A stretch of DNA of 64,000 nt from Serratia bockelmannii (GTDB taxonomy: Bacteria > Pseudomonadota > Gammaproteobacteria > Enterobacterales > Enterobacteriaceae): NCBI RefSeq assembly GCF_008011855.1, contig NZ_VOUX01000001.1:1-64000 (forward strand). The letters run 5' to 3'. Below the pieces are notes generated by a model. It was not told the origin of the DNA, searched no databases, and was given only the letters and a program-made list of their open reading frames with translations. A program made the translations under genes and the position numbers. Positions 47,486-59,367 of this stretch are shown in pieces; within the stretch, counting starts at the first letter, position 1; each line of letters opens with the position of its first letter.

Positions 47486-48196
47486 ATGGACCGATATCCA
47501 CGCTCTAATGGTTCAATCGTCGAACGTGCCAACAGCGGCATTCAGGCCTACATGGCGCAGGTTTACGGCTGGATGACCTGCGGTCTGCTGCTGACGGCGT
47601 TCGTTTCCTGGTATGCGGCCAACACGCCCGCGATCCTCAACTTCATCTTCTCCAGCCAGATCACCTTCTTCGGTCTGATCATCGCCCAATTGGCGCTGGT
47701 GTTCGTGATTTCCGGCATGGTCAACCGCCTGAGCGGCGCGGTGGCCACCTCGCTGTTCATGCTGTACTCGGCGCTGACCGGGCTGACGCTGTCGAGCATT
47801 TTCATCGCCTACACCTACAGCTCGATCGCCAGCACCTTTGTGGTCACCGCCGGCATGTTCGGTGCCATGAGCCTGTACGGCTACACCACCAAGCGCGATC
47901 TGAGCGGCTTCGGCAGCATGCTTTTCATGGCGCTGATCGGCATCGTGCTGGCCTCGCTGGTGAACATCTGGCTGAAAAGCACCGCGCTGATGTGGGCGAT
48001 TACCTACATCGGGGTGGTGGTGTTCGTCGGTCTGACCGCCTACGACACGCAAAAACTCAAGGCGATGGGTGAGCAGCTGAACGCCGATGATAAAGACAGC
48101 TTCCGCAAGTACGCCATCGTCGGCGCGCTGACGCTGTATCTCGACTTCATCAACCTGTTCCTGATGTTGCTGCGTATCTTCGGCAACCGCCGCTAA
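47486..48196 (+). CDS. ybhL: Bax inhibitor-1/YccA-family membrane protein YbhL
   Basis: A 236-aa protein with seven predicted membrane helices, of the BI-1 (TMBIM) family, whose bacterial members can leak calcium or interact with membrane proteases. It matches E. coli YbhL (AYMAQVYGWMTCGLLLTAFV, GYTTKRDLSGFGSMLFMALI, TAYDTQKLKAMGEQ). The ATG at 47486 gives MDRYPRSNGS, as in E. coli. Confidence 0.93.
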   Translation: MDRYPRSNGSIVERANSGIQAYMAQVYGWMTCGLLLTAFVSWYAANTPAILNFIFSSQITFFGLIIAQLALVFVISGMVNRLSGAVATSLFMLYSALTGLTLSSIFIAYTYSSIASTFVVTAGMFGAMSLYGYTTKRDLSGFGSMLFMALIGIVLASLVNIWLKSTALMWAITYIGVVVFVGLTAYDTQKLKAMGEQLNADDKDSFRKYAIVGALTLYLDFINLFLMLLRIFGNRR

Positions 48197-48233
48197 ATCC
48201 CTTGTCTTTCAAGCCTTAGGGTATCTGGCGATC

Positions 48234-48268
48234 AAAAAGCTCTGCATGTGACATGCAGAGCTTTTTTT
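48234..48268. terminator. Bidirectional terminator between ybhL and ybhR
   Basis: AAAAAGCTCTGCATG paired with CATGCAGAGCTTTTT and T runs on both strands, between convergent genes. It touches the stop of ybhR. Confidence 0.9.
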
Positions 48269-49373
48269 ATGCGATCTTGCGGCGGAACAGCGCGTAGGCG
48301 GCGCTGCCGGTGGTGGCGGTGATCACCAGCAGCGGCCACAGGCTGCGCCAGATAATGCTGAAGCTGGCGTCCTTCAGGTAGATCTGCTTGGTGATGTCGG
48401 TGAAGTGGCGTATCGGGTTCACCCAGGTCAGATCCTGCAGCCACACCGGCATATTCTCCACCGGCGAGACATACCCCGAGAGCAGGATCGCCGGCATCAT
48501 GAACACGAACACGCCGATAAACGCCTGCTGCTGAGTGGCGCACAGCGACGAGATCAGCAGGCCGAAACCGACCAGCGACAGCCCGTAGATCAACATGGTG
48601 GCGTAGAACAGCAGCAGCGATCCAGCGAACGGGATCTGATACAGGAAGATGCCGATCAACAGCACGATGCTGGCCTGGAAGCTGGCGACGATCAGCGCCG
48701 GCACCGCCTTGCCGATAAAGATCTGCCAGGTGGTGAGCGGCGAGACCAGCAGCTGTTCCAGCGTGCCCTGTTCGCGTTCGCGCGCCACCGACAGCGAGGT
48801 GACGATCAGCACGCCGATGGTGGTGATCATGGCGATCAGCGACGGCACCACGAACCATTTGTAGTCCAGATTCGGGTTATACCAGTTGCGCACCACCAGC
48901 TCGCTGTTGTTGGGTTTGGCGCGGTTGCCGAGCAGCTCCTTCTGATATTCCTGCACGATCTGCTGTACGTAGTTGGCGGCGATCTGCGCGCTGTTGGAGT
49001 TGCGCCCGTCGAGCAGCAGCTGCAGCGGCGCGGTGTTGCCGGTGGCGATATCGCGCGAGAACTGCGCCGGGAAGCGGATCAGCAGCAGCGCCCGTTGGTT
49101 ATCGATGGTGGTCTTTATCTCCTGCGGGCTGCGCAGCAGCAGCACGTGTTGAAAGGCCTTGGCCTTGGCGAAGCGCTGGGTCAACTCCACCGAGGCCTGG
49201 CCGCTGTCTTCGCTGTAGACCGCGATGGTGGCGTTGGTGACTTCCAGCGTCGCGGCGAACGGGAACAGCAGCACCTGCAGGATCACCGGCATGATTAAAA
49301 TGGCACGGGTTTGCGGATCGCGCAGCAGCGCCTGCATTTCCTTGATGATGAGCGTCAACAGACGATGAAACAT
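48267..49373 (-). CDS. ybhR: ABC exporter permease YbhR
   Basis: A 368-aa ABC-2-type permease. An N-terminal helix, a large periplasmic loop and five C-terminal helices are evident. It matches E. coli YbhR almost throughout ([22 protein letters not shown] loop, [20 protein letters not shown]). With YbhS, YbhF and YbhG it forms an exporter linked in E. coli to cefoperazone and chloramphenicol resistance and cation export. Confidence 0.94.
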   Translation of the reverse strand: MFHRLLTLIIKEMQALLRDPQTRAILIMPVILQVLLFPFAATLEVTNATIAVYSEDSGQASVELTQRFAKAKAFQHVLLLRSPQEIKTTIDNQRALLLIRFPAQFSRDIATGNTAPLQLLLDGRNSNSAQIAANYVQQIVQEYQKELLGNRAKPNNSELVVRNWYNPNLDYKWFVVPSLIAMITTIGVLIVTSLSVAREREQGTLEQLLVSPLTTWQIFIGKAVPALIVASFQASIVLLIGIFLYQIPFAGSLLLFYATMLIYGLSLVGFGLLISSLCATQQQAFIGVFVFMMPAILLSGYVSPVENMPVWLQDLTWVNPIRHFTDITKQIYLKDASFSIIWRSLWPLLVITATTGSAAYALFRRKIA

Positions 49374-49385
49374 CGCTCTTTCTCC

Positions 49386-50540
49386 TCAATCCAGCCGGCG
49401 CTGGGTTTTCCAGGCCGTCAGGCCGATGAACACCACGGCGGAAGCAATCAGGAACAACAGATTGATCACCAGCACGGTGCCGACGTTACCCGCCAGGAAC
49501 AGCGTTTGCAGCGTGCTGACGAAGTAGCGCGCCGGAATGATGTAGGTCACCGCGCGCACGATGGCTGGCATGCTGTCGATCTGGAAGATGAAGCCGGACA
49601 GCATGATCGACGGCAGGAAGGCGGCGTTCAGCGCCACCATCGCCGCATTGAACTGGTTGCGGGTGAGGGTGGAGATCAGCAGGCCCATGCCGAGGGTGCT
49701 GGCGAGGAACAGGCTGCTGATCAGCAGCAGGATCGGCAGCGAACCGCGATAGGGCACGCCGAGCACCCACACCGCCACCGCCATGCACAGCGCCATGGCG
49801 ATCATGCCGAGGAAGTAATATGGGATCAGCTTGGAGAGCAGCAGCTCGCTGCGCGTCACCTGGGTGGACAGCAGGGCTTCCATGGTGCCGCGCTCCCATT
49901 CGCGGGCGATCACCAGCGAGGTGAGGATGGCGCCGATCACCGTCATGATGATGGTGATGGCGCCGGGGATGATGTAGTGCCGGCTGATGGCCGCCGGGTT
50001 GAACCAGTAGCGCATCTGCACGTCAATCAGCGGCTTGTCGCTGCTCCCCCGATCGGCGGCGCGCTGCTGCTGCCAAACTTGCCATACGCCCTGGGCATAG
50101 CCCTGCACGAAGTTGGCGGTGTTCGGTTCGCTGCCGTCGGTGATCACCTGGACAGGGGCGCTGTCGTGCGGGCGCGCCATGCGCTGGTCGAAATCCACCG
50201 GGATCACCACCAGGCCGCGTATCGTGCCGGCCTGCATCTGCTGGATCAGCTGTTGGCGGTTGTCGCTGATGGTCGGTTCGATATAGGGCGAGCCGGCAAA
50301 CGCCTGGGCCAGATCGCGCGCGTCTTCGCTCTGTTGCTCCATCAGAATGCCCAGATGCAGCTTGCTGGAGTCCAGGTTGATGCCGTAGCCGAAGATGAAA
50401 AGCAGCATCAGCGGGATAACGAAGGCGATCAGGCCGCTGCTGGGATCGCGCAGTATCTGCCGCGTTTCCTTCAGGCACAGCGCGCGCAGTCGGCGCCAGG
50501 AGAAGCCGCCGTCGTCGATGGGGGTACGGTTATCGCTCAC
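49386..50540 (-). CDS. ybhS: ABC exporter permease YbhS
   Basis: A 384-aa ABC-2-type permease paired with YbhR. It shows [40 protein letters not shown] and [20 protein letters not shown]. It overlaps the ybhF stop (ATGA) and lies 12 bases before ybhR. Confidence 0.94.
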   Translation of the reverse strand: MSDNRTPIDDGGFSWRRLRALCLKETRQILRDPSSGLIAFVIPLMLLFIFGYGINLDSSKLHLGILMEQQSEDARDLAQAFAGSPYIEPTISDNRQQLIQQMQAGTIRGLVVIPVDFDQRMARPHDSAPVQVITDGSEPNTANFVQGYAQGVWQVWQQQRAADRGSSDKPLIDVQMRYWFNPAAISRHYIIPGAITIIMTVIGAILTSLVIAREWERGTMEALLSTQVTRSELLLSKLIPYYFLGMIAMALCMAVAVWVLGVPYRGSLPILLLISSLFLASTLGMGLLISTLTRNQFNAAMVALNAAFLPSIMLSGFIFQIDSMPAIVRAVTYIIPARYFVSTLQTLFLAGNVGTVLVINLLFLIASAVVFIGLTAWKTQRRLD

Positions 50541-52273
50541 CGTGATTCCTCCTCGTCGTAGCCCTGAACCAGCTCGATAAACGCCTGCTCCATCGAGGGG
50601 TTGGGATTGTCGTCGCGCGCCACCTGCTGTTTGAGATCGTCCGGCGTGCCGGCGGCGATGATCTTGCCGCGATAGACCAGGCCGATGCGGTCGCAGTACT
50701 CCGCTTCGTCCATAAAGTGGGTAGTCACCATCACCGTGACGCCCTTGTCGACCATGCCGTTGATGTGCAGCCAGAACTCGCGCCGCGTCAGCGGATCGAC
50801 GCCGGAAGTCGGTTCGTCGAGGAACAGAATATCCGGTTCGTGCATCAGCGCGCAGGCCAGCGCCAGGCGCTGCTTGAAGCCGAGCGGCAGCGCGTCCGGC
50901 GTTTGATCGAGGATCGGCGCGAAGTTGAAGGCGTGGGACATCTCGTCGATTTTTTTGCGCTGCGCCTTGCCGCTCAGGCCGTAGACGCCGGAGAAGAACT
51001 TCAGGTTCTGCGCCACCGTCAGGTTGCCGTACAGCGAGAACTTTTGCGCCATGTAGCCGAGGCGTTGGCGCGCTTTGCCGGAACTGGTTTTCAGATCCAT
51101 GCCCAGCACCAGCGCCTTACCGCTGGAGGGGATCAGCAGGCCGCACATCATTTTGAAGGTGGTGGACTTGCCGGCGCCGTTCGGGCCGAGCAGGCCGAAA
51201 ATTTCGCCGCGCCGCACCTGGAAATCAACGTGATCGGTGGCGGCGAAGTCGCCGAATTTTTTGGTCAGCTGCACCGCTTCGATCACCGTTTCACCGCTTG
51301 CGCCGTTGACGGTCGGCATGATCTCCGCCAGCGCCGAGCGGTGATTGGGGCCGCCGCCGAGCAGATCGATAAACGCATCCTCGAAGCGCGGATCCGCTTC
51401 ATCCAGTTCGGCGTTCGGCAGATCAAGCGCCTGCAACAGCTGGCGGTGATCTTCGCCTTCCTTCAGGATCAGGCGCAGGTACTTGCCCTGGATCACGCCG
51501 TCGGTGACCGCCGGCAGGCAGATCGCCCGCTGCAGCAACGATCGATGGCTGCCGGGGGGCGCGGCGATCAACACCGTGCGCCCGGCCATACGGCGGGTCA
51601 GCGCCTGCGGCGCGCCGCTGAACAGCAGCTCGCCCTCGTTGAGCAGCAGCACTTCGCGGCACTGCTCGGCCTCATCGAGGTAAGAGGTGCTCCACAGGAT
51701 CAACATGCCGTCGTTGGCCAGCTCGTGCACCATGCGCCACAGCTCGCGGCGCGAGATCGGATCGACGCCGACGCCCGGTTCATCCAGCAACAGCACCTGA
51801 GGTTCGCCCACCAGCGTGCAGGCCAGTCCCAGTTTCTGCTTCATGCCGCCGGACAGCTTGCCCGCCAGGCGCTCGGTGAAGCGGGTCAGATCGGTGAATT
51901 TCAGCAGCCGTTCGAAGGTCTGGCGGCGAAGATCGCCGGTGACGCCGCGCAGATCGGCGTACAGCGTCAGGTTCTCCATCACCGTCAGATCCTCATACAG
52001 CCCGAACTTCTGCGGCATATAGCCGAGGATCGCGTGCAGTTGACGATCCTGGGCGATCGGATCCAGCCCGGCGACCCGCAGTTTGCCGCTGCTGGGCTGC
52101 AGCAGCCCGGCCAGCATGCGCAGCAGGGTGGTTTTACCTGCGCCGTCCGGGCCGACCAGCCCGATGACCGCGCCGCTGCGCAGGGTGGTGGTCAGGCTGG
52201 CGACCGCCGGTTTCTCAAGCGACGGGAAGCGCTTTTCCAGCCCTTCCAATTCGATGGTGTGCGCCTGTTCCAT
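50537..52273 (-). CDS. ybhF: Tandem-domain ABC exporter ATPase YbhF
   Basis: A 578-aa protein with two ABC domains for the YbhSR permeases. Domain 1 has Walker [10 protein letters not shown] and signature [12 protein letters not shown]. Domain 2 has GPNGAGKST but a modified signature [12 protein letters not shown], so the two ATP sites are probably unequal. It is eight bases after ybhG. Confidence 0.94.
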   Translation of the reverse strand: MEQAHTIELEGLEKRFPSLEKPAVASLTTTLRSGAVIGLVGPDGAGKTTLLRMLAGLLQPSSGKLRVAGLDPIAQDRQLHAILGYMPQKFGLYEDLTVMENLTLYADLRGVTGDLRRQTFERLLKFTDLTRFTERLAGKLSGGMKQKLGLACTLVGEPQVLLLDEPGVGVDPISRRELWRMVHELANDGMLILWSTSYLDEAEQCREVLLLNEGELLFSGAPQALTRRMAGRTVLIAAPPGSHRSLLQRAICLPAVTDGVIQGKYLRLILKEGEDHRQLLQALDLPNAELDEADPRFEDAFIDLLGGGPNHRSALAEIMPTVNGASGETVIEAVQLTKKFGDFAATDHVDFQVRRGEIFGLLGPNGAGKSTTFKMMCGLLIPSSGKALVLGMDLKTSSGKARQRLGYMAQKFSLYGNLTVAQNLKFFSGVYGLSGKAQRKKIDEMSHAFNFAPILDQTPDALPLGFKQRLALACALMHEPDILFLDEPTSGVDPLTRREFWLHINGMVDKGVTVMVTTHFMDEAEYCDRIGLVYRGKIIAAGTPDDLKQQVARDDNPNPSMEQAFIELVQGYDEEESR

Positions 52274-52281
52274 GGCCGGCC

Positions 52282-53268
52282 TCAGGGTTTGGCGAAGCGC
52301 AGGGTGACCGGCATGCCCTGACGCAGCGCATCGTCGGCGTCGGTGACGATCACCCGCAGGCGATACACCAGATCGGTGCGCAGATCCGGCGTTTCAACGC
52401 TTTTCGGCGTGAATTCCGCGGTCGGCGAGACGAAACCGATCTTGCCGTGGTAAGGCTTGCCGGGGCGGCCGTCGGTGTAGATCTCCAGCTCGGTGCCGGG
52501 CACCGCCTGGTTCAGGCTGGTTTCGTTGACGTAGGCGCGCACCCACACCGGCCGGGTCAACGACAGGGTGAACACCGTGCCACCGGCGCCGAGCATGGTG
52601 CCCGGTTCTACCGCACGGGTCAGCACCGTGCCGGCGGAAGGGGAGAGCAGCGTGGCGTCTTGCAGGTTCAATTGCGCCTGCGCCAACGCCGCTTCGCTTT
52701 GCGCCACCTCGGCCTTGGCCTGTTCAATCTCTTGCGGGCGGTTGCCGCTGCGGTATTGCGACAGTTTGTCTTTCGCCGCTTGCAGGTTGGCCAGCGCCTG
52801 GTTGCGGGCGGTGCGCGCATCCTCCAGCGCGTCGGCGGAGGTGGCGTTTTTCGCCCACAGCCCTTGCTGGCGCTTCAGGAAACTGTCGGCGTAGGCGAAA
52901 GCGGACTGGCGCTGCGCCATTTCTGACTGCACCTGGGCTATCTCTTCGCTACGGTAGCCGGCCTGCAGCAGCGACAGTTTGGCGCGCGCGCTGCCGACGT
53001 TGGCTTCGGCCTGCTGCAGCGCGTTGCGGTAGGGGGCATCGTCCAGCTTGCCAAGCAGCTGGCCCGGCTGAACGGTATCGCCTTCATCCACCGTCAGCGA
53101 CGCCAGGCGCCCGTCGACGCGAAAGCCGAGGTTGACCGTGCGAATATCGACGTTGCCGTACAGCGTCAGCGGCCGATCCTGCTGCTGTTGGTAATGCCAA
53201 ACCCCGTATGCGACGGCCGCGATCAGCAGAATTAACAACACGATCAAGGCACTGCGTTTTTTGTTCAT
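52282..53268 (-). CDS. ybhG: HlyD-family periplasmic adaptor YbhG
   Basis: A 328-aa membrane-fusion protein. A signal anchor ([18 protein letters not shown]) is followed by a lipoyl half ([19 protein letters not shown]), a long coiled coil of about residues 75-200, and a beta-barrel part. It links the inner-membrane exporter to an outer-membrane channel, presumably TolC. It is the first exporter gene after cecR, 18 bases away. Confidence 0.93.
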   Translation of the reverse strand: MNKKRSALIVLLILLIAAVAYGVWHYQQQQDRPLTLYGNVDIRTVNLGFRVDGRLASLTVDEGDTVQPGQLLGKLDDAPYRNALQQAEANVGSARAKLSLLQAGYRSEEIAQVQSEMAQRQSAFAYADSFLKRQQGLWAKNATSADALEDARTARNQALANLQAAKDKLSQYRSGNRPQEIEQAKAEVAQSEAALAQAQLNLQDATLLSPSAGTVLTRAVEPGTMLGAGGTVFTLSLTRPVWVRAYVNETSLNQAVPGTELEIYTDGRPGKPYHGKIGFVSPTAEFTPKSVETPDLRTDLVYRLRVIVTDADDALRQGMPVTLRFAKP

Positions 53269-53286
53269 AACACTCCCTGCCTGAAT

Positions 53287-53985
53287 TTACGCGCCATGAC
53301 GTTGGCGCAGCCCAGTAACCAGAATCTCAATATGTTCGCTCAGTACCGCCGCGATTTGCGCCGCTTCGCCCTCGCCAATGTCTTGCCAACCTGCCTGACG
53401 GCGGATAGTTTCGCGCGCCACGCGAAACGACAGCACCTCGCCGATCAGCGCATGGGTATGCAATACGAGGCGGGTCGCCTGTTCGTCGATGCCGGTCGCG
53501 GCCGACAGCAGGCGGCACAGCCGCTCGTGCATCGGCGCGATCACCTGGCTGTGGATCAGCGGATAGGCCTCGGTCGGGGCGAGCTGTTCGCGCGACATGA
53601 TTTTGCTCAGATTCAGCGTGTGCGGCTGGGTCATCAACTCGCTGAAGGCCAGCAGGCCACGCTGCAGCAAACGCAGCGCCGCGTCAGGTGACCGTTGTGC
53701 GGCTGGTTCTTGCCGGAAGCGATCGACTTCCGCGACCAGCGGGGCGAACGCCTGCTGAATGAAATCGGCGAGCGACTGCGCCACGGCCAGGTACAGCCCC
53801 TCTTTGGAGCTGAAGTAGTAGGTGATGGCGGCGATGTTCTGGCCGGCGCGCTGGGCGATATCGCGCGTGGTGGCGCCTTGCAGGCCATATTCACCGAACA
53901 GTTCGGTCGCCGCGGCGAGCAGTTGCCGGCGCGTTTGCTCGCCGCGCGCCCGGCCGGCGGCCTGATGAGGGACGGAAGCTGGCAT
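53287..53985 (-). CDS. cecR: TetR-family regulator CecR
   Basis: A 232-aa TetR/AcrR repressor (formerly YbiH). The N-terminal helix-turn-helix reads LFGEYGLQGATTRDIAQRAG then AITYYFSSKEGLY. The effector domain keeps LSKIMSREQLAPTEAYPLIHSQV, as in E. coli CecR, which controls ybhGFSR and rhlE. It is divergent from rhlE with a strong palindrome next to its start. Confidence 0.92.
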   Translation of the reverse strand: MPASVPHQAAGRARGEQTRRQLLAAATELFGEYGLQGATTRDIAQRAGQNIAAITYYFSSKEGLYLAVAQSLADFIQQAFAPLVAEVDRFRQEPAAQRSPDAALRLLQRGLLAFSELMTQPHTLNLSKIMSREQLAPTEAYPLIHSQVIAPMHERLCRLLSAATGIDEQATRLVLHTHALIGEVLSFRVARETIRRQAGWQDIGEGEAAQIAAVLSEHIEILVTGLRQRHGA

Positions 53986-53997
53986 GGGTCACGCTCG

Positions 53998-54023
53998 AAG
54001 TTAATCAATCATATGATTAACTT
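53998..54023. promoter_or_regulatory. Probable CecR operator
   Basis: AAGTTAATCA-N6-TGATTAACTT is a perfect ten-base inverted repeat, 13 bases before cecR. It is the likely autoregulatory site and may also act on divergent rhlE, whose start is about 260 bases away. Confidence 0.82.
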
Positions 54024-54282
54024 TATGCCAGATTGTCTAAAACGCAACCTCTAACCACAATGAGTTATGTGATCGGCTTCAGACAATGCTGAATTTACGG
54101 CAGATTGTGCTCTAGGTGCGTAAAAGTGCTTTTTATTGCGCGACTTCTGTTACAATCGGCGCCTGGTGCACTGCAGTTTGTGCCAATCCCTCGTGGTCAT
54201 GCTTAATGCCCCGTCTGATCATCCTCCCAGGAAACTGCACCGAACACCGTTAGGTTAGGGGGGATCTGGAGTTTTTCTCTTT

Positions 54283-55662
54283 ATGTCATTTGAAACCCTC
54301 GGCTTAAGTGCTGAAATTGTGCGCGCTGTTGAAGAACAGGGCTATCGCGAACCGACGCCAATCCAGCGTCAGGCTATCCCTGTCGTGCTGGAAGGTCGTG
54401 ACCTGATGGCCAGCGCCCAGACCGGCACCGGTAAAACCGCCGGTTTTACCCTGCCGCTGTTGCAGCTGCTGAGCAAGCATGACCATCCGGTCAAAGGCCG
54501 TCGCCCGGTGCGCGCGCTGATCCTGACGCCAACCCGTGAGCTGGCGGCGCAGATCGGCGAAAACGTCGAGGCCTACAGCAAACACCTGCGCCTGCGTTCG
54601 CTGGTGGTGTTTGGCGGCGTGAGCATCAACCCGCAGATGATGAAGCTGCGCGGCGGCGTCGATATCCTGGTGGCGACGCCGGGCCGTCTGCTGGATCTGG
54701 AACATCAGAACGCGGTTGACCTGTCCAAAATCGAAATTCTGGTGCTGGACGAAGCGGACCGCATGCTGGACATGGGCTTTATCCACGACATCCGTCGCGT
54801 GCTGGCCAAGCTGCCGGCCAAGCGCCAGAACCTGCTGTTCTCCGCAACCTTCTCCGACGACATCAAGGCGCTGGCCAACAAACTGCTGCATAACCCGGCC
54901 TCGGTGGAAGTGGCGCGCCGCAATACCGCGTCCGAGCAGATCGAGCAGAGCGTGCACTTCGTCGACAAGAAGCGTAAGCGGGAACTGCTGTCGCAGATGA
55001 TCGGCGAAGGCGACTGGAAACAGGTGCTGGTCTTTACCCGCACCAAGCATGGCGCCAACCACCTGGCGGAACAGCTGAACAAAGACGGCATCACCGCTGC
55101 GGCGATCCACGGCAACAAGAGCCAGGGTGCCCGTACCCGTGCGCTGGCCGATTTTAAAGACGGCCGCATCCGCGTGCTGGTGGCGACCGACATTGCGGCG
55201 CGCGGTCTGGATATCGACCAGCTGCCGCACGTGGTGAACTACGAGCTGCCTAACGTGCCGGAAGACTACGTGCACCGCATCGGCCGCACCGGCCGCGCGG
55301 AACGCACCGGTGAAGCCATCTCGCTGGTGTGCGTGGATGAACACAAGCTGCTGCGCGACATCGAGCGTCTGCTGAAGCGTGAAATTCCGCGCATTGCGCT
55401 GCCGGGCTACGAGCCGGATCCGACCATCAAGGCCGAGCCGATCATCAACGGCCGCCAGGGCGGCGGACGCGGCGCGCCGCGCGGCAACGGCGGTGGCCAG
55501 CGTTCCGGTAACGGCGGCGGTCAGCGCAGCGGTAACGCGAACGGCGGCCAGCGTGAAAACCGTGGCAACGGTAACGGTAACGCTCGCCCGCAGGGGGACG
55601 GTCAACGCCGTTCCGGCGCGCCGGCCTCGCGTCGTCCACGTAGTCGCAAACCGGCCGAATAA
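54283..55662 (+). CDS. rhlE: DEAD-box RNA helicase RhlE
   Basis: A 459-aa ATP-dependent RNA helicase involved in ribosome assembly. It has the Q motif with [57 protein letters not shown], and [13 protein letters not shown]. The C-terminal 70 residues are a disordered G/R/N-rich tail ([20 protein letters not shown]) for RNA binding. Confidence 0.96.
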   Translation: MSFETLGLSAEIVRAVEEQGYREPTPIQRQAIPVVLEGRDLMASAQTGTGKTAGFTLPLLQLLSKHDHPVKGRRPVRALILTPTRELAAQIGENVEAYSKHLRLRSLVVFGGVSINPQMMKLRGGVDILVATPGRLLDLEHQNAVDLSKIEILVLDEADRMLDMGFIHDIRRVLAKLPAKRQNLLFSATFSDDIKALANKLLHNPASVEVARRNTASEQIEQSVHFVDKKRKRELLSQMIGEGDWKQVLVFTRTKHGANHLAEQLNKDGITAAAIHGNKSQGARTRALADFKDGRIRVLVATDIAARGLDIDQLPHVVNYELPNVPEDYVHRIGRTGRAERTGEAISLVCVDEHKLLRDIERLLKREIPRIALPGYEPDPTIKAEPIINGRQGGGRGAPRGNGGGQRSGNGGGQRSGNANGGQRENRGNGNGNARPQGDGQRRSGAPASRRPRSRKPAE

Positions 55663-55681
55663 GCCTGATTGCTCAAAGAGT

Positions 55682-55710
55682 AAGCCGCCGATACGGGCGG
55701 CTTTTTTTTT
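55682..55710 (+). terminator. rhlE terminator
   Basis: AAGCCGCC-GATACG-GGCGGCTT followed by eight or more T, 20 bases after rhlE. Confidence 0.92.
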
Positions 55711-55776
55711 GCCTGGCGGAACGGCATTTTCGTACTAGGCTGGACGGTGGCTAACCCTACATTCCAGGAGACGGAG

Positions 55777-56736
55777 ATGAAATTGAAGTGCGCAATTCTC
55801 GATGATTACCAGCAGGTGGCGCTCAAGATGGCGGACTGGTCGGCGCTGGCCGATCGGGTGGAGGTGTCCGCCATCAGCGCGCACTTTACCGATGAGACGG
55901 AGCTGGCGGTGCATCTGCAGGAGTGCGACATTCTGGTCATCATGCGCGAACGCACGCCGATGACTGCCTCGCTGCTGGCGCGGCTACCGAAGCTGAAGCT
56001 GCTGATCACCTCCGGCATGCGCAACGCTTCTATCGATTTGGCCGCCGCCGCCGAGCGCGGCGTGGTGGTATGCGGCACCAGCAGCGGATCGGCGGCGCCG
56101 ATGGAGCTGACCTGGGCGCTGCTGCTCGGGTTGGCGAAGCATATCGTGCCGGAAAGCGTCGGGCTGCAAAACAACGGTCCGTGGCAACGGGATCTCGGCG
56201 TCACCCTGCAGGGCAAGACGCTGGGGTTGCTGGGGTTGGGCAAGATCGGCGGCCAAATGGCCAAGGTGGCACAGGCGTTCGGCATGCGGGTGCTGGCCTG
56301 GAGCCAGAACCTGACGGCGGAACGGGCGGCGCAGGAGGGCGCTTTGCTGGCGCCGTCCAAGCGGGCGCTGTTTGAGCAGAGCGATTTTGTCTCCATTCAC
56401 TTGGTGCTGAGCGATCGCAGCCGCGGGTTGGTGGGGCGCGACGAATTGATGGCGATGAAGCCCACTGCTTACCTGATCAACACCGCGCGCGCGGGGATCG
56501 TCGATCGGGTGGCGCTGGTGGACGTGCTGCAACAGCGGAAGATTGCCGGCGCCGGGCTGGACGTGTTCGAGACGGAGCCGCTGCCGGCCGACGATGCATT
56601 CCGTCAATTGCCCAACGTGCTGGCGACGCCGCATGTGGGTTACGTGGCGGACGACAACTATCGCGCCTACTTCACCGAGGCGGTCGAGGACATAGCGGCG
56701 TTTCTCGCCGGTCAACCGATCCGTCGGCTGGGCTGA
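55777..56736 (+). CDS. D-isomer-specific 2-hydroxyacid dehydrogenase
   Basis: A 319-aa NAD(P)-dependent oxidoreductase. The nucleotide loop is LGLLGLGKIGGQMAKVAQAF. The catalytic triad appears as R in INTARAGIVD, E in DVFETEPLP and H in ATPHVGYVADD. GGAGACGGAG precedes the ATG at 55777; a GTG ten codons earlier is less likely. The substrate is not clear from sequence. It is inserted between rhlE and dusC and stands alone. Confidence 0.88.
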   Translation: MKLKCAILDDYQQVALKMADWSALADRVEVSAISAHFTDETELAVHLQECDILVIMRERTPMTASLLARLPKLKLLITSGMRNASIDLAAAAERGVVVCGTSSGSAAPMELTWALLLGLAKHIVPESVGLQNNGPWQRDLGVTLQGKTLGLLGLGKIGGQMAKVAQAFGMRVLAWSQNLTAERAAQEGALLAPSKRALFEQSDFVSIHLVLSDRSRGLVGRDELMAMKPTAYLINTARAGIVDRVALVDVLQQRKIAGAGLDVFETEPLPADDAFRQLPNVLATPHVGYVADDNYRAYFTEAVEDIAAFLAGQPIRRLG

Positions 56737-56780
56737 TGGCGTTTTTAATGCCCGCAGAGGCTTGTCTGGCGCGGGCATTC

Positions 56781-56806
56781 ACCCGTATCATTGCGGGTCT
56801 TTTTTT
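56781..56806 (+). terminator. Terminator after the dehydrogenase gene
   Basis: ACCCG paired with CGGGT and followed by CTTTTTTT, only 14 bases before dusC. A longer G+C-rich inverted repeat (AATGCCCGC/GCGGGCATT) precedes it. Confidence 0.65.
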
Positions 56807-56820
56807 AGCTGGGATTGGTC

Positions 56821-57753
56821 ATGCGCGTATTATTGGCTCCGATGGAGGGCGTTCTCGACTCTTTGGTGCGTGAGTTGCTCACCGAAGTGAACGACTACGA
56901 TCTGTGCATCACCGAATTTTTGCGCGTGGTCGATCAGCTGCTGCCGGCCAAGTCGTTCTACCGGCTGTGCCCGGAGCTGCGTCACGCCAGCCGCACGCCG
57001 TCGGGCACGCAGGTGCGGGTACAGCTGCTGGGGCAGTACCCACAGTGGCTGGCGGAGAACGCCGCGCGTGCGGTAGAGCTGGGCTCTTACGGCGTCGATC
57101 TCAACTGCGGCTGCCCGTCCAAGCTGGTGAACGGCAGCGGCGGCGGGGCGACGCTGCTCAAAGATCCGGAATTGATCTACCAGGGCGCCAAGGCGATGCG
57201 CGCGGCGGTGCCGGCCCATCTGCCGGTCACGGTGAAGGTGCGTCTGGGCTGGGATTCCTCCAGTCGCAGCTTTGAAATCGCCGATGCGGTGCAGCAGGCG
57301 GGCGCCAGCGAACTGACGGTGCACGGCCGCACCAAAGAGGACGGTTACAAGGCGGATCGCATCAACTGGGCGGCGATCGGTGAGATCCGTCAGCGGCTGA
57401 GCATCCCGGTTGTCGCCAACGGCGAGATCTGGGATTACCAGAGCGCGCAGGATTGCCTGCAGGCGACCGGCTGCGACGCCATCATGCTGGGGCGCGGCGC
57501 GCTCAACGTGCCGAACCTGAGCCGGGTGGTGAAGTATAACGAACCGCGTATGCCCTGGCCGCAGGTGGTTGAGCTGCTGCAAAAATACGTCCATCTGGAA
57601 AAGCAGGGCGACACCGGCCTGTATCACGTGGCGCGCATCAAACAGTGGCTGGGCTATTTGCGTAAAGAATATGACGAAGCTACCGAACTGTTCAGCGAAA
57701 TACGCGCGCTGACGACGTCAGGGGATATTGCGCGTGTCATCTGCCGCAGCTAA
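56821..57753 (+). CDS. dusC: tRNA-dihydrouridine(16) synthase
   Basis: DusC reduces uridine 16 in tRNA with FMN and NADPH. The 310-aa sequence matches E. coli DusC closely ([40 protein letters not shown] with the catalytic Cys, [24 protein letters not shown]). The ATG at 56821 equals the E. coli start; an upstream TTG adds two residues. Confidence 0.96.
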   Translation: MRVLLAPMEGVLDSLVRELLTEVNDYDLCITEFLRVVDQLLPAKSFYRLCPELRHASRTPSGTQVRVQLLGQYPQWLAENAARAVELGSYGVDLNCGCPSKLVNGSGGGATLLKDPELIYQGAKAMRAAVPAHLPVTVKVRLGWDSSSRSFEIADAVQQAGASELTVHGRTKEDGYKADRINWAAIGEIRQRLSIPVVANGEIWDYQSAQDCLQATGCDAIMLGRGALNVPNLSRVVKYNEPRMPWPQVVELLQKYVHLEKQGDTGLYHVARIKQWLGYLRKEYDEATELFSEIRALTTSGDIARVICRS

Positions 57754-57782
57754 AAATAAACCCGCGCTCGGCGGGTTTATTT
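57754..57782. terminator. Bidirectional terminator after dusC
   Basis: AAATAAACCCGC-GCTCG-GCGGGTTTATTT is perfectly paired and lies between convergent genes. Confidence 0.85.
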
Positions 57783-57794
57783 AAATATGTATTA

Positions 57795-58061
57795 TCAGGC
57801 GGCTTTATCAAGACGATTTAATTCTATCTCGATATCCTGAATGGTTTTTTCCAGCCCTTCCAGGCAGGCGCCCTGTTTATTCAACAGGTCGTTAATGGCT
57901 TCGGCGAACGCCTTATTTTTGCATTCCCCCTGATCGAAGGCCAGCCAGTGTGCGGAGAGCGTCTCGGTATTCGCCTGCGCATAGTGGCGCATTTCCTTCA
58001 GCTGGGAAGCGACGTTGCGTAAATTATCCAGCTGCGCCTGTGCGTTTGCATTGTTGCTCAT
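57795..58061 (-). CDS. Small hypothetical helical protein
   Basis: An 88-aa protein that I do not recognise. AAGGAG before the ATG at 58061 supports translation of MSNNANAQAQLDNLRNVASQ. It is predicted all-helical with heptad-like leucines and many acidic residues, no signal peptide and two cysteines. The size and helical-hairpin look are loosely like WXG100/ESAT-6 proteins, but the W-x-G turn is absent. The upstream 58062-58308 region is A+T rich, unlike the neighbours, which hints at separate regulation or acquisition. Confidence 0.65.
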   Translation of the reverse strand: MSNNANAQAQLDNLRNVASQLKEMRHYAQANTETLSAHWLAFDQGECKNKAFAEAINDLLNKQGACLEGLEKTIQDIEIELNRLDKAA

Positions 58062-58308
58062 GAATTTCTCCTTGAGTTGGCCGTTAAATAATTTCGACTG
58101 CGGGATTAAGCTTACCCTATCCAAATAAAAATATCACCCTCGGTGGCCTTGTTGGTTATTTTTTAATGAATGCGGATGTATTTATTTCTCGGCTGAACAA
58201 GGACTTGGGCGGAATTGTAAAAATAGATAAATACGGTTTTTTTTGGCAGTTATTTTCGGTCATTCCATACGGAATGACCGTTATTCTAACGCTTAAGGGT
58301 GATGCTTA

Positions 58309-59366
<1,058 letters not shown>

Positions 59367-59367
<1 letters not shown>

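Noticed and set aside
50717-52321. 534-codon open frame on the plus strand opposite ybhF
   Set aside because: It is the antisense shadow of ybhF. The product is rich in H, Q, R and A with no motif, as expected from a high G+C third-position bias. Similar shadows lie opposite the BvgS-type kinase (6222-7712), uvrB (41557-43053) and moaA-moaB (44577-46145).
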